A stretch of DNA of 64,000 bases, taken from positions 62,001 to 126,000 of the forward strand of contig NZ_WKKI01000002.1 in assembly GCF_009674805.1 (NCBI RefSeq). Reading direction: 5' to 3'. Origin of the DNA: Metabacillus lacus (GTDB lineage Bacteria > Bacillota > Bacilli > Bacillales > Bacillaceae). Positions 52,319 to 61,150 of this stretch are shown piece by piece (within the stretch, counting starts at the first letter, position 1; the number at the start of each line of letters is the position of its first letter). The position numbers were made by a program, and so were the translations under genes. The notes under the pieces were generated by a model. That model searched no databases. It was not told where the DNA came from and was given only the letters and a program-made list of their open reading frames with translations.

Positions 52319-55300
52319 TTTCCAGCTCCTGTTCATGCAGCACTTTATTCATTTCAGTCATTAGCTGCTGAAGCACCGAGGTATCCAAAGGCTTTTCATA
52401 AACAGACATAAGGTTTGAGTAATATTGTTCCGCTTCTTTCTTGCAAATATGAGCTGCATCCTTTTTTACATTCTCATAAACTTCTTCATAAAAGTCCGTA
52501 AAGTTCTCTTTAGCTTTTGATAATTCAGCTGCAGCCAGTCTTCCCACTCTCTCCTGCAGCGCTTCGCTCATCAGCTTTTTTTCATTTTTTTCAAAAAAGG
52601 CTTTCGTATTTTTAAATAAACTGAGTTCTTGTTGGAAGTCCTCATAGGGATGTGCTTTTAGCTCAACTTTTATAGGAGGCGTGCTGATATCTTCCTTGTT
52701 GTATGCTGAAAAGATACACCCCTGTTCCAGCACTTTCATTTCATTTTGCAGGTTCTGCAGCTGTTCACTAAGTGCGTTCATAAGAAATCTTTCCATTCTA
52801 AGAGAGAGGGCCTGCAATTCCTGCACTGCTTGCAAGTTTACAGACTCAAGCAGCTCCTGCAGTGCGATCATCAACGCTGTTTTTTTGTCATACCGGGTGA
52901 AAAGGCCAGGATGAAATGCCTCTTTAAAATAATCGCTGAATTGAAAGGAGATTCGCTGTTCCATGTAATAAATCTGCTCTGTCAATTCCTGTGAGATGAT
53001 CGAACTTGGAGCCGGCAGGAGGACCTCATCCACTGTTTTTAAAACCTTTTCGCTAGTCCCCTGCAGCACAGCAATGTCTTCCAGCCTCTTTTCCTGACTC
53101 TTAGCAGATGCCTCAATCCAGGCTTCAATCTGTGCTGCTGCCCGCCTGATATCATTTTGTATAGAGGAAATTACTCCGCTGCTTAAACCCCTCTTAACAA
53201 ATTCTTCAAAATCTTCTTGAAATGAAGAATAATCATAGGACTGGCCGAGATTTTTCAGGATATTCAGACTTGAGATGCCATATATCCTCGGGTTGCGGAT
53301 ATCCATGACCGAGAGCTGTTCCTTGATATAATTTTTCACAAGCAGTGCTTCTTTTTCGTCTGCTGCAAGATCCACCGCATTGACAAGGAAAAACATTTTA
53401 TCCAGTGCGAATGTATCCTTAACACGCCCAAGCTGTTTTAGGAATGCTCTGTCTCCCTTTGAAAAAGGATGATTATAATAGGTGACAAACAAAATAGCAT
53501 CTGCATTTTTGATATAGTCAAATGCAACAGCAGTATGCCGTGCATTTAATGAGTCTGCTCCAGGTGTATCCACAAGGGTAATGCCAGTTCTTGTTAAAGG
53601 ACAATCAAAGTAAATAATGATTTCCCTGACTAAGCAGGCTTTTATTTCTTCAGCAGCGTAGGACTGAAAACTGTGAATATCAGCTGTCCCTACTCCTTCT
53701 GAAAGTAACCTGCTGTTTTTTTCAAGGGCCTCATGAAAAACCTTTAAAGAATGCTTTAGTGCGTCAGTGGCGCTTTTTCTCCTTATAGCAGCTTTGTATA
53801 CCTCTCCAAACTCATGAAGATGAGATATATTCAGCTGCAGCGGCTGAAGCAGTTCATTAAGTTCAGCGGTCACTTCATCAGCTGTTTTAAATATCAAGTC
53901 TACAGTCCCATGATGTTTTTCACTAGTGACAGGCGCTATTTTATTAATTGATGCTGTAGTCGGTGCAGGAGAAGAAGGCAGAACTCTTTCTCCAATGATT
54001 GCATTTGCAAAAGAGGACTTTCCTGCACTGAATGCTCCAAAAAGGGCAACCGTATATTGCTGCCTATTCAGTCTCTCCAGCTTTTTTTCAACATCATCAG
54101 CAAGTCCTTTTAAAGAAGGAATTTTCCTGAGCTCCCTTGCTGCAGAAGCTGCCCGGCTGCTGTTCAATCCGCTAAATGTGCGGTCTTGGGTAACTGGAAC
54201 ATCCTTCGCTGCATTTTCTGTACTGTTTCTTAAAGAAGAAAAATTCTCGATGTTAAGTGGAATTGCAGGCTTCAGCAGATTAGAGAGCTCCGCTTTTATA
54301 TTCAGATCAGGAAGACTCTTCCCTTTACAAAAACTGTTCAGTTTGTCTGAATGGTTCTTAACATACTGCGCTGCCTGCACTGTTTGTGTAATCTTATAAA
54401 GTTTCATTCTCAAATTTTCGGCTTCATTTCTTAAAGCTTTCTCTTCTTGTCCGCCAGAATCCTTCAAGCTGCTTTGTAAGAGTTCCAGCAGACTGACAGC
54501 AGTCATGAGCGACTGTTTCTTTACAGCTTCTGAGAGATCTCTGCAATAGTTCATAAGATAAGCATCAGTATAGGAAGCTCCCTTTTTTAAACAGCTGTTC
54601 GGGAGGCCGCCGGGAATGTCTGTTTGGAAAGAAGACGTCTGCTCTGAGTAACCTGCCAGCCGTACCTCTTTAACGAATGAGGTAAGTGCTTCCCTGAAGT
54701 GCCAGTCAATCATGGCTGACGTATGCTCTTTTAATTCCGTTAGTAGCTGATTTTTCCTGTTCTCAAGCTCTTCTTCTGTTTTTTTCCTTGAGAATAAAAA
54801 ACCCACTTTAAAAGAAGAATCGCTTGCTTCAAGATATCTTCGGGCGGCTTCTCTTGTTTGGTAAGGTATAATATTGGCATTTTTTAAAATGTTTTTCAGA
54901 TCTTCTTTTAAATGAGCAACCTTTTTTTCTGCTGTCCCCTCCAGCTCTGCAATCTCTGAGTCAATCGCATACAGCTCTTTGGCTGCCGTATCTTCTTCAA
55001 GGATATACTGCTCTATTTGCTGTAAACTGATTTCATTGCTTTCTTCCTGTTTTTCCAAATGATTTTTCACAAGAGCTTTCAAACTATTCATTGACTGCTT
55101 GTATACAACTTCGTCTTTTGATTCAATCACCTGATGGATATAGCTTTTTAAAGCGTAATATTCATTGTGCGGGTGTGCCTCATTAAGCAGTGAAGTATAG
55201 AAAATGTTAAGATTCGTAAAATCTTCTCCGCTGAAGGAAGTTTCTATATGCCTTTGAAAATCAATGAATTTCAGCTCTTCTTCACGATGTTTATCAATTT

Positions 55301-55898
55301 GATTCACAATCAAAATGACCTGCTTGCCCCTTTTGACCATTTCCCGGACAAACCCGTAATTTTCTTGAGATTGGACATGGTTGTAGTCAGTCACATAAAA
55401 AAGGATATCCGCTAGATGCAGGACAGATTCTGCAGCTAATTTATGGGCAGCATCTGTAGAATCAATTCCAGGTGTATCAATCAAAACTGCTTTTGAAGGT
55501 ATTCCGTATCTTCCATTTATCAACACTTTTTGAATGTCATCACCATTTTTAAAATGTTTCTTTAATTCCTCTATAGGCATTTCTTCTGTTAATTTATATA
55601 TGTTTGCATTGTTATCCTGCAGCAGTATTTCCGGATCACCGTTCCCTACCAGCACTACATTCGCACTAGTCGGAATTGGACTGGACGGCAGTAGTTCCGT
55701 ATTCAGCAGCTTATTAATCATGAGAGATTTTCCCGCAGAAAAATGACCTGCAAATGCAAGGTATATACTTTCTGAATTCAATTTTTGAATTAATTCTTCC
55801 AGGCGGAAAGTGTTGATACTATCCCCCGTCTGGCTGATCTCGTTCTTAATGGCAAGCATCCTGGGCATAAGGCCCTCTAATTTGTTTGTTGAAATCAT
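52305..55898 (-). CDS. dynA: DynA (YpbR): double-headed dynamin-like GTPase
   Basis: 1197 residues holding two fused dynamin-like units. The first G domain has P-loop GHFSAGKS at 51-58, later IDTPGIDS and NQID; the second has GAFSAGKSS near 620 and LVDTPGADSL. Long coiled-coil stretches follow each. B. subtilis DynA tethers and fuses membranes and protects against pore-forming antibiotics and phage. The second P-loop is intact, so both heads should bind GTP. Confidence 0.95.
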   Translation of the reverse strand: MISTNKLEGLMPRMLAIKNEISQTGDSINTFRLEELIQKLNSESIYLAFAGHFSAGKSLMINKLLNTELLPSSPIPTSANVVLVGNGDPEILLQDNNANIYKLTEEMPIEELKKHFKNGDDIQKVLINGRYGIPSKAVLIDTPGIDSTDAAHKLAAESVLHLADILFYVTDYNHVQSQENYGFVREMVKRGKQVILIVNQIDKHREEELKFIDFQRHIETSFSGEDFTNLNIFYTSLLNEAHPHNEYYALKSYIHQVIESKDEVVYKQSMNSLKALVKNHLEKQEESNEISLQQIEQYILEEDTAAKELYAIDSEIAELEGTAEKKVAHLKEDLKNILKNANIIPYQTREAARRYLEASDSSFKVGFLFSRKKTEEELENRKNQLLTELKEHTSAMIDWHFREALTSFVKEVRLAGYSEQTSSFQTDIPGGLPNSCLKKGASYTDAYLMNYCRDLSEAVKKQSLMTAVSLLELLQSSLKDSGGQEEKALRNEAENLRMKLYKITQTVQAAQYVKNHSDKLNSFCKGKSLPDLNIKAELSNLLKPAIPLNIENFSSLRNSTENAAKDVPVTQDRTFSGLNSSRAASAARELRKIPSLKGLADDVEKKLERLNRQQYTVALFGAFSAGKSSFANAIIGERVLPSSPAPTTASINKIAPVTSEKHHGTVDLIFKTADEVTAELNELLQPLQLNISHLHEFGEVYKAAIRRKSATDALKHSLKVFHEALEKNSRLLSEGVGTADIHSFQSYAAEEIKACLVREIIIYFDCPLTRTGITLVDTPGADSLNARHTAVAFDYIKNADAILFVTYYNHPFSKGDRAFLKQLGRVKDTFALDKMFFLVNAVDLAADEKEALLVKNYIKEQLSVMDIRNPRIYGISSLNILKNLGQSYDYSSFQEDFEEFVKRGLSSGVISSIQNDIRRAAAQIEAWIEASAKSQEKRLEDIAVLQGTSEKVLKTVDEVLLPAPSSIISQELTEQIYYMEQRISFQFSDYFKEAFHPGLFTRYDKKTALMIALQELLESVNLQAVQELQALSLRMERFLMNALSEQLQNLQNEMKVLEQGCIFSAYNKEDISTPPIKVELKAHPYEDFQQELSLFKNTKAFFEKNEKKLMSEALQERVGRLAAAELSKAKENFTDFYEEVYENVKKDAAHICKKEAEQYYSNLMSVYEKPLDTSVLQQLMTEMNKVLHEQELENGKN

Positions 55899-56052
55899 TT
55901 AGTATCCCCTTTGTTGGTTCTTAATCTTATTCTACAAAAACTATCGTCTTTTTCCTATAGAAAATATTCGAGACAGCATCCCTAAGTGTAAAACACTCCT
56001 TATCGCAACTTGTTTGACTGGCGAGAACCGACAGGAATGCTTCAAAAAACCA

Positions 56053-56079
56053 TAAAAAAAAGAACTGCAAGCGCAGTTC
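56053..56079 (-). terminator. terminator of the Fur-boxed mini-gene
   Basis: GAACTGC and GCAGTTC pair around GCTT on the minus strand, followed by about eight T. It begins a few bases after the stop of the 32-residue ORF. Confidence 0.85.
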
Positions 56080-56082
56080 ATT

Positions 56083-56181
56083 TTATGCTTTTCTCATATA
56101 TTGAGCTTCAATTTTTTTTAATATGTAGCCGATCAATAAGCTGTAAGTGAAAACTGTACCTGCAACAAGAACCATTGTCAT
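56083..56181 (-). CDS. 32-residue single-span membrane peptide, Fur-regulated
   Basis: ATG at 56181 (a second ATG two codons on) after AGGTTGGTGAAAAGCT. The peptide begins MTMVLVAGTVFTYSLLIGY, one hydrophobic span, and ends with the basic EAQYMRKA tail. A sigma-A promoter overlaid with two Fur boxes lies upstream, and a clean terminator lies right after the stop, so it is a complete small transcription unit. It lies between dynA and ypbQ; no function or family is known to me. An iron-starvation membrane peptide is the inference. Confidence 0.7.
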   Translation of the reverse strand: MTMVLVAGTVFTYSLLIGYILKKIEAQYMRKA

Positions 56182-56200
56182 AGCTTTTCACCAACCTAAC

Positions 56201-56256
56201 TGAAAATGATTTTCATTCCTTAATCACAGAATACCATGATTGATAATCATTTTCAA
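56201..56256 (-). promoter_or_regulatory. promoter bracketed by two Fur boxes
   Basis: On the minus strand TTGAAA (56256-56251), 17 bases, TATTCT (56233-56228). TGATAATCATTTTCA (56241-56255) covers the -35 and spacer; TGAAAATGATTTTCA (56201-56215), a perfect 7-1-7 dyad, lies just after the start site. They match the Bacillus Fur consensus TGATAAT-N-ATTATCA at 13 and 12 of 14 positions. Confidence 0.8.
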
Positions 56257-56310
56257 TAGGGTTTTTCAGCTTTGTTGATGAAAACTCGCTTCATCTTTTT
56301 TAAATCAGTT

Positions 56311-56862
56311 TTATTTTGGGAGAAAACGACGTTTATTTGTGAATGCTTTTTGATAATTTGTATGCTGTCTGAGTGCTTTTTCTTCTGCTGGAATTCTGAT
56401 CAGCATCATGAAAGCATTTAATATACTGAACAGAATTGCAGTAGCATATGCTGAAAACAGAAGAGGCAGGAACAGTATTTCCGCAGCCACCACTACATAA
56501 TTTGGATGCCTCATGAATTGATAGGGACCCTTTGATACCACTTCATGATCTGGTATAATAATAATCCTTGTGTTCCAGTAATATCCAAGTGAAGCGATTG
56601 CCCAATATCTGATGATCTGGGTTAGTATGATCAGCGGCAGCAGCACTGGCCATAAGGGGGATATCCCGGAAGAAAAATAGGTTGTTTCAAGAACCAGGGC
56701 AAGCAGAAAGGAAACATGAAGAGTAACGATTAAGTAATAGTGTTCTCTTCCATGCTCTACACCTCCTCTGCTTAGAACCCATTTTTCATTTCTCTTGGCA
56801 ATGATGAGCTCCGTTATCCGTTGAATAATAAGGAGGCTGATCACTATATAAAAAAGTGTCAT
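56311..56862 (-). CDS. ypbQ: BpsB (YpbQ): isoprenylcysteine methyltransferase-like membrane methyltransferase
   Basis: 183 residues from ATG 56862 (MTLFYIVISLLIIQRITELI), overlapping the bpsA stop by ATGA. Four to five membrane segments; VVSKGPYQFMRHPNYVVVAA is the ICMT-family SAM motif. In B. subtilis it methylates the alkylpyrones made by the next enzyme. The overlap indicates translational coupling with its partner. Confidence 0.92.
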   Translation of the reverse strand: MTLFYIVISLLIIQRITELIIAKRNEKWVLSRGGVEHGREHYYLIVTLHVSFLLALVLETTYFSSGISPLWPVLLPLIILTQIIRYWAIASLGYYWNTRIIIIPDHEVVSKGPYQFMRHPNYVVVAAEILFLPLLFSAYATAILFSILNAFMMLIRIPAEEKALRQHTNYQKAFTNKRRFLPK

Positions 56863-57959
56863 GTTACGGCCTCCCATTGAACTGCCAGTAATTCTCCGCA
56901 AAATCCTGGACCTAATGCTCCTATCAGCCCTTTTTCTCCTGTTTTAGCCAAATCTTGCTCTAGATAATCGGCAATCACGTACATAACGGTAACCGCAGAC
57001 ATATTTCCATGGTTTTCAAGGACTTTTTGTGATACAGTCAGCGCACTCTCATCAAATCCCAAACTGTCTTTATAAGCGTCGAGTACTTTTTTACCGCCGG
57101 GATGCGCTAAAAAATGATTGATAGAGTGCAACTCAATTTCTCTGGTACTCAGAAACTCCTCCACAGCCGGTTTCAGCCACTTGCTAATGATGCTTGGAAT
57201 ATCTCTTGAAAAAATCACATAAAATCCATTGTCTTTGATGTCCCATCCCATTACTTCTTCAGAAGACTTCATAAATACGGATCTTGTGGCAAGTATTTCA
57301 GGAAGACTTTCTTTTGAAGAATTAGCTGAAAGGTTTACTTTCTTTCCCGCAATTAAGGTACAGGCTGTTCCATCTGCGAAAAGAGAAGTTCCAATAAAGT
57401 TGCTTTTTGAGTGATCATCATGCTGAAAGGTTAAGCTGCAAAGCTCAACACACACAACCAGCACTTTAGCTTCAGGATAAGCTTCACAGTAATCAAAAGC
57501 TCTTGAGAGGCCTGATGCACCGCCAGCACACCCTAAACCCCAAATAGGCATTCTTTTAATGGTTTCTTTAAATGGCAGGTTATTAATAATTTTTGCGTCT
57601 ATGCTGGGTGTACTGATTCCTGTACTTGATACAAAAAAGATAGCATCTATTTCTTCACATTGAATTTCCTTTTTCAAAAGCTTTTGGTTAGTAAGACAAT
57701 TTTTTATCGCAGAAACAGAGAGCCTTACAGCATGTTCAATATATGTATTGTTTTTCTCCTTAAAACTGTGATCTTCCTGATACCATGATAACGTTTCAAC
57801 AAACTGCCTCTTTTTGATTTCTCCATTTTTAAAAGCTTTAAGAAGCCTGTCAATATCCTTAAAAGTATCTTTAAATTTCTCACGTGCAAAGCTCATGATT
57901 ACGTCCTGCTGATATTCATGTTCTGGTATTCCCTTGCCGACAGACAGTATATATCCCAT
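56859..57959 (-). CDS. bcsA: BpsA (BcsA): type III polyketide synthase
   Basis: 366 residues from ATG 57959 (MGYILSVGKGIPEHEYQQDV), preceded by AAAGGTG. The catalytic triad is Cys in GLGCAGGASGLSRAFDY, His in NHFLAHPGGKKVLD and Asn in ENHGNMSAVTVMY. It extends fatty acyl-CoA with malonyl-CoA to alkylpyrones. A longer frame reaches 58034 but without family residues or ribosome site. Paired with ypbQ. Confidence 0.94.
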   Translation of the reverse strand: MGYILSVGKGIPEHEYQQDVIMSFAREKFKDTFKDIDRLLKAFKNGEIKKRQFVETLSWYQEDHSFKEKNNTYIEHAVRLSVSAIKNCLTNQKLLKKEIQCEEIDAIFFVSSTGISTPSIDAKIINNLPFKETIKRMPIWGLGCAGGASGLSRAFDYCEAYPEAKVLVVCVELCSLTFQHDDHSKSNFIGTSLFADGTACTLIAGKKVNLSANSSKESLPEILATRSVFMKSSEEVMGWDIKDNGFYVIFSRDIPSIISKWLKPAVEEFLSTREIELHSINHFLAHPGGKKVLDAYKDSLGFDESALTVSQKVLENHGNMSAVTVMYVIADYLEQDLAKTGEKGLIGALGPGFCGELLAVQWEAVT

Positions 57960-58206
57960 TTTCCCAACACCTTTGCTGTATACATTATCGTTACTTTTTC
58001 CAATAGCTCTAGGAATATTCTCCCTTAAGAACAATGTTTCATTACCCTTGGGTGCTCTCTATCAAACAAACACATGCTCTTTGTCTCAGTGGAATGCGTG
58101 TATTTTATAAAGAAGAGGTGCCGGCTTTACTTCATTCTTAGCAAAGCAAGCAGCTGATTGAAAGAAAGCAGCAACTTTCTTGAAACGCTGTCTATGCGAA
58201 AACAGC

Positions 58207-58234
58207 AAAAAAAAAGCCTTTCCGAGGAAAGGCT
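58207..58234 (-). terminator. terminator after the GNAT gene
   Basis: AGCCTTTCC and GGAAAGGCT pair around GA, followed on the minus strand by a T9 run. The rest of 57960-58279 holds no gene I can support. Confidence 0.8.
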
Positions 58235-58279
58235 GACGCTTTAAAGGAGTTGTTGCTGTGCACTTTCATTATACAATAA

Positions 58280-58855
58280 TCAGCTGAGATTTCCATCTGG
58301 TTTTTTTTGGTTTGACTTAAAAAAATACGACATGTATATTTCATCATCAAAATTGCCGTCTATCTTTACCTGATTCTTAAATATGCCTTCTTCAATAAAA
58401 CCTGTTTTTTTATAAAGCTGGTACGCAATTTCATTGCTTGCGAATACTGTTAATGACAGCTTATGCAGTCCATGTGTTCTGCACCAGTCAAGCGTATAAT
58501 ACATCAGTTCTTTTCCTATTCCTTTACCCTGTGCAGGCTGATCAAGCCAGGTCCTGAACATGCCTGTATGCTGTTTCATTTTCAGATCTCCTCTAAGAAC
58601 CCTGGCAATTCCGGCAACAGCACCATTTATTTCAACACCTGTATACATATGATCAAACTGCCGGGCCTGCCGGATAAAATTCTCTTCCTCTTGAAGGGTT
58701 CTTGGACGTTCTTTTTGAATATATTTTCCAGATGTAATAATGTCCCTCGCTGACTGAATGACATCTGCAGCATCTTTCAGTTGAACAGGTCTCAGTATGA
58801 CCGGTTCTCCGTTTTTTGCAGTATACCTTTTCACTTCTTGAAAAACAGCACTCAT
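58280..58855 (-). CDS. GNAT-family N-acetyltransferase
   Basis: 191 residues. The acetyl-CoA loop is LDQPAQGKGIGKELMYYTLD, and the following LHKLSLTVFASNEIAYQLYK is the RimI-type motif B. Starts after AGGGTG. Substrate unknown. Monocistronic with its own terminator. Confidence 0.85.
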   Translation of the reverse strand: MSAVFQEVKRYTAKNGEPVILRPVQLKDAADVIQSARDIITSGKYIQKERPRTLQEEENFIRQARQFDHMYTGVEINGAVAGIARVLRGDLKMKQHTGMFRTWLDQPAQGKGIGKELMYYTLDWCRTHGLHKLSLTVFASNEIAYQLYKKTGFIEEGIFKNQVKIDGNFDDEIYMSYFFKSNQKKPDGNLS

Positions 58856-59100
58856 CCAGTTTCACACCCTATGCTAGTTCTTAGGCCTAGTATGTTCAGA
58901 ACTTGGCAAAGGATGAATGAAAATTTAAGCATTAATCTAAAATGAAAATGCAAATCACTTCTATATATGATCTAAATAGAGGATCTATTCCACGGTGGGG
59001 TACGCAGGGTTCCTCTAGTGAGGCAATGAATAAACTACCGCATTGTCATTGTTCATTATTTTAAGACTTGTTATGGACTTAAGAGCCCCAGGCCACCCTT

Positions 59101-59254
59101 ATGAAGGACATTTAAACAGCTTTTTCACCTAGTTTTGTCCTTCATCGGCGTTATGAAGGACATTTCTACGGCTTTTTCACCTTGTTTTGTTCTTCATCGG
59201 CGTCATGAAGGACTTTTAAACAGCTTTTCCACCTAGTTTTGTCCTTCATCGACC
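59101..59254. repeat. three tandem 52-bp units with inverted ends
   Basis: ATGAAGGAC recurs at 59101, 59153 and 59205, period exactly 52. Each unit ends with GTCCTTCAT (GTTCTTCAT in the second), complementary to its start, after a 27-base middle with CAGCTTTTTCACCTAGTTTT-type sequence. Each unit can fold as a hairpin. A spacer CGGCGT-like septamer joins units. The rest of the gap 58866-59291 holds nothing I recognise. Not CRISPR: there are no variable spacers. Confidence 0.85.
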
Positions 59255-59291
59255 TAAACATGGTACAATGCTTAACCTGTTGATTACATTT

Positions 59292-60791
59292 TTAAAGTTT
59301 ATAAAGTCTGCTGTATTTTTCGTTCAGGTAGTCAATTAAATAGGAAGCTTTAAGTTCCTCACCTGTAGCATCCTTAATAATGTCCAATGGTTTTTTCAGC
59401 TTGCCGTAAGTATGAACTTTTTCCGTCAGCCACTCTTTAACCGGACTGATGTTTCCTTGTTCAATCAGCTCATCGAAGTTTTGCAGATCTTTCAACATAG
59501 CTTGCTTCAACTGAGCAGCATACATATATCCAAGTGCATAGGAAGGAAAATAGCCGAAGCTGCCGCCTGACCAATGTACATCCTGCAACACACCCTTCGC
59601 ATCATTAGGAGGTGTGATTCCCAAATACTCTTCATATTTTTTATTCCAAATTTCAGGAAGATCTTCAACTTCTATTTCATCGTTAAAAAGTCCTTTTTCA
59701 ATTTCATATCGAATCATAATGTGCAGTGGATACGTAAGCTCATCCGCTTCTATCCGAATCAATGATGGTTTAGATTCATTAATGGCAAAATAGTAATCAT
59801 CAAGCTCTATATCCCTAAATTGTTCAGGAGAGATCTCCTGCAGCTTACTGTAATTTTTCTTCCAGAATCCTTTATTTCTTGCAATAAAATTTTCAAAAAA
59901 CAATGATTGTGACTCATGTATCCCCATTGAGGTGCCATCGCACAGATTCGTACCAGTCAATTTCTTTGAAATATTCTGCTCATATACAGCATGTCCGCAT
60001 TCATGAATCGTACCAAAAACTGCTGTTCTAAAATCCTGCTCATCATATTTTGTTGTAATCCTGACATCTCCACTGTTCAAGGAAATGGCAAAAGGATGAA
60101 CCGTTTCATCAAGTCTGCCGGCACTGAAGTCATACCCGAGATTTTCCAGTATGTATGTATTAAAGGCAGCTTGTTTTTCCTTTGGAAAATGGCGGAACAG
60201 AAAATCAGTTTCAGGCTGATTGGAAGAGGACCCAATACTGGCTACAAGCGGTACAATGCTTTCCCTTAACTCGCCAAATACTCTATCTAGAACCTCAACT
60301 GTCATGCCCGGCTCATAAAAGTCCAGAAGTGTATTATATTTATTTCCCTCATATCCCCAGTATTCAAGGAATTCTTTGTTGAATGTAACAAGCTTTTTTA
60401 AATATGGAGCAAATAAAGAAAAATCTGATGCTTCCTTTGCCTCTTCCCAGATTGATTCAGCTTGAGACTGAAGAATTACATACTCTTTATACTGAGCAGC
60501 AGGTATTTTCTTAAACTGATCATAATCCTTTCTGGCTTCTTCAACAGCTTTCACTGTAACTTGTGACAAATCAGCTGAATCAGCAGACAATTCGTCCAGA
60601 AGATGTTTCATTTCGTCGGAAGTCTTCAAATCGAACACCGCTGCAGACAGTGTGCCGATAGCCTGTGAGCGCGACTCCACTCCCTTCTTGGGTGCACCTG
60701 TCCGTAAATCCCAATACATTAAATTAATTGCTTCATTATATCCCTGAATCGTTGCTAAATAGTCATAAAACTTTTTCTCAGAACCTTCCAT
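59292..60791 (-). CDS. ypwA: M32 family carboxypeptidase (YpwA)
   Basis: 499 residues. The zinc site is TIHECGHAVYEQ (HExxH), with the third ligand in MGIHESQSLFFEN; SGDVRITTKYD and GSFGYFPSYALGYMYAAQL are family motifs. A metal-dependent carboxypeptidase that trims peptides from the C-terminus in the cytoplasm. Same place as in B. subtilis. Confidence 0.95.
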   Translation of the reverse strand: MEGSEKKFYDYLATIQGYNEAINLMYWDLRTGAPKKGVESRSQAIGTLSAAVFDLKTSDEMKHLLDELSADSADLSQVTVKAVEEARKDYDQFKKIPAAQYKEYVILQSQAESIWEEAKEASDFSLFAPYLKKLVTFNKEFLEYWGYEGNKYNTLLDFYEPGMTVEVLDRVFGELRESIVPLVASIGSSSNQPETDFLFRHFPKEKQAAFNTYILENLGYDFSAGRLDETVHPFAISLNSGDVRITTKYDEQDFRTAVFGTIHECGHAVYEQNISKKLTGTNLCDGTSMGIHESQSLFFENFIARNKGFWKKNYSKLQEISPEQFRDIELDDYYFAINESKPSLIRIEADELTYPLHIMIRYEIEKGLFNDEIEVEDLPEIWNKKYEEYLGITPPNDAKGVLQDVHWSGGSFGYFPSYALGYMYAAQLKQAMLKDLQNFDELIEQGNISPVKEWLTEKVHTYGKLKKPLDIIKDATGEELKASYLIDYLNEKYSRLYKL

Positions 60792-61150
60792 TGTTTACCA
60801 CTCCCTTATTTTCAGGCTGTTTTCACTTACTTTTTACATTTTCTATTCAGTTCCACTTACTTTACTATAGTTTTGCATGCATCTCCACACGGATTACAGG
60901 AGCCCTCTCTCTCCTGCTTCATTTTTGGGATTGCCAAGTAAGTGTTAGGTTTTCTGCTGTGCTGCTCCATCTGGAAATAATTAATTGCATATGTAGACTA
61001 TCCCAGAAGGGTATGGAAGTCAATAAAAAATGCAGTCAGTTTTTAAAGGAGTTTTTGCGTCTGCTATCTTGCATGACTAAAGAGCATTTGGCTGTAAGTA
61101 CGCAGCAAGAAAAACAAAAAAAACAAAAAGCAGGAGGATAAACCTCCTGC
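60792..61150. other. ypwA/ypvA intergenic region
   Basis: 359 bases. It must hold the ypwA promoter, but no clear one is visible. GCAGGAGG-ATAAA-CCTCCTGC at 61130-61150 with a T-rich run on the minus strand is the ypvA terminator. A 42-codon plus-strand ORF (from 61013) ends inside that hairpin and has a poorly placed ribosome site; I do not call it. Confidence 0.6.

Noticed and set aside
55919-56050. Extra small gene right upstream of dynA
   Set aside because: No open frame with a ribosome site; only promoter-like AT-rich sequence.
58866-59100. Purine riboswitch expected where B. subtilis has xpt-pbuX
   Set aside because: No xpt or pbuX genes here, and no three-way-junction consensus in the gap.
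59101-59254. Repeat cluster considered as CRISPR
   Set aside because: Only three units, the whole 52 bp is repeated, there are no variable spacers, and no cas genes are near.
61013-61141. 42-codon plus-strand ORF (begins MEVNKKCSQFLKEF)
   Set aside because: Ribosome site too close to the ATG, and the 3' end coincides with the ypvA terminator hairpin, which explains its composition.
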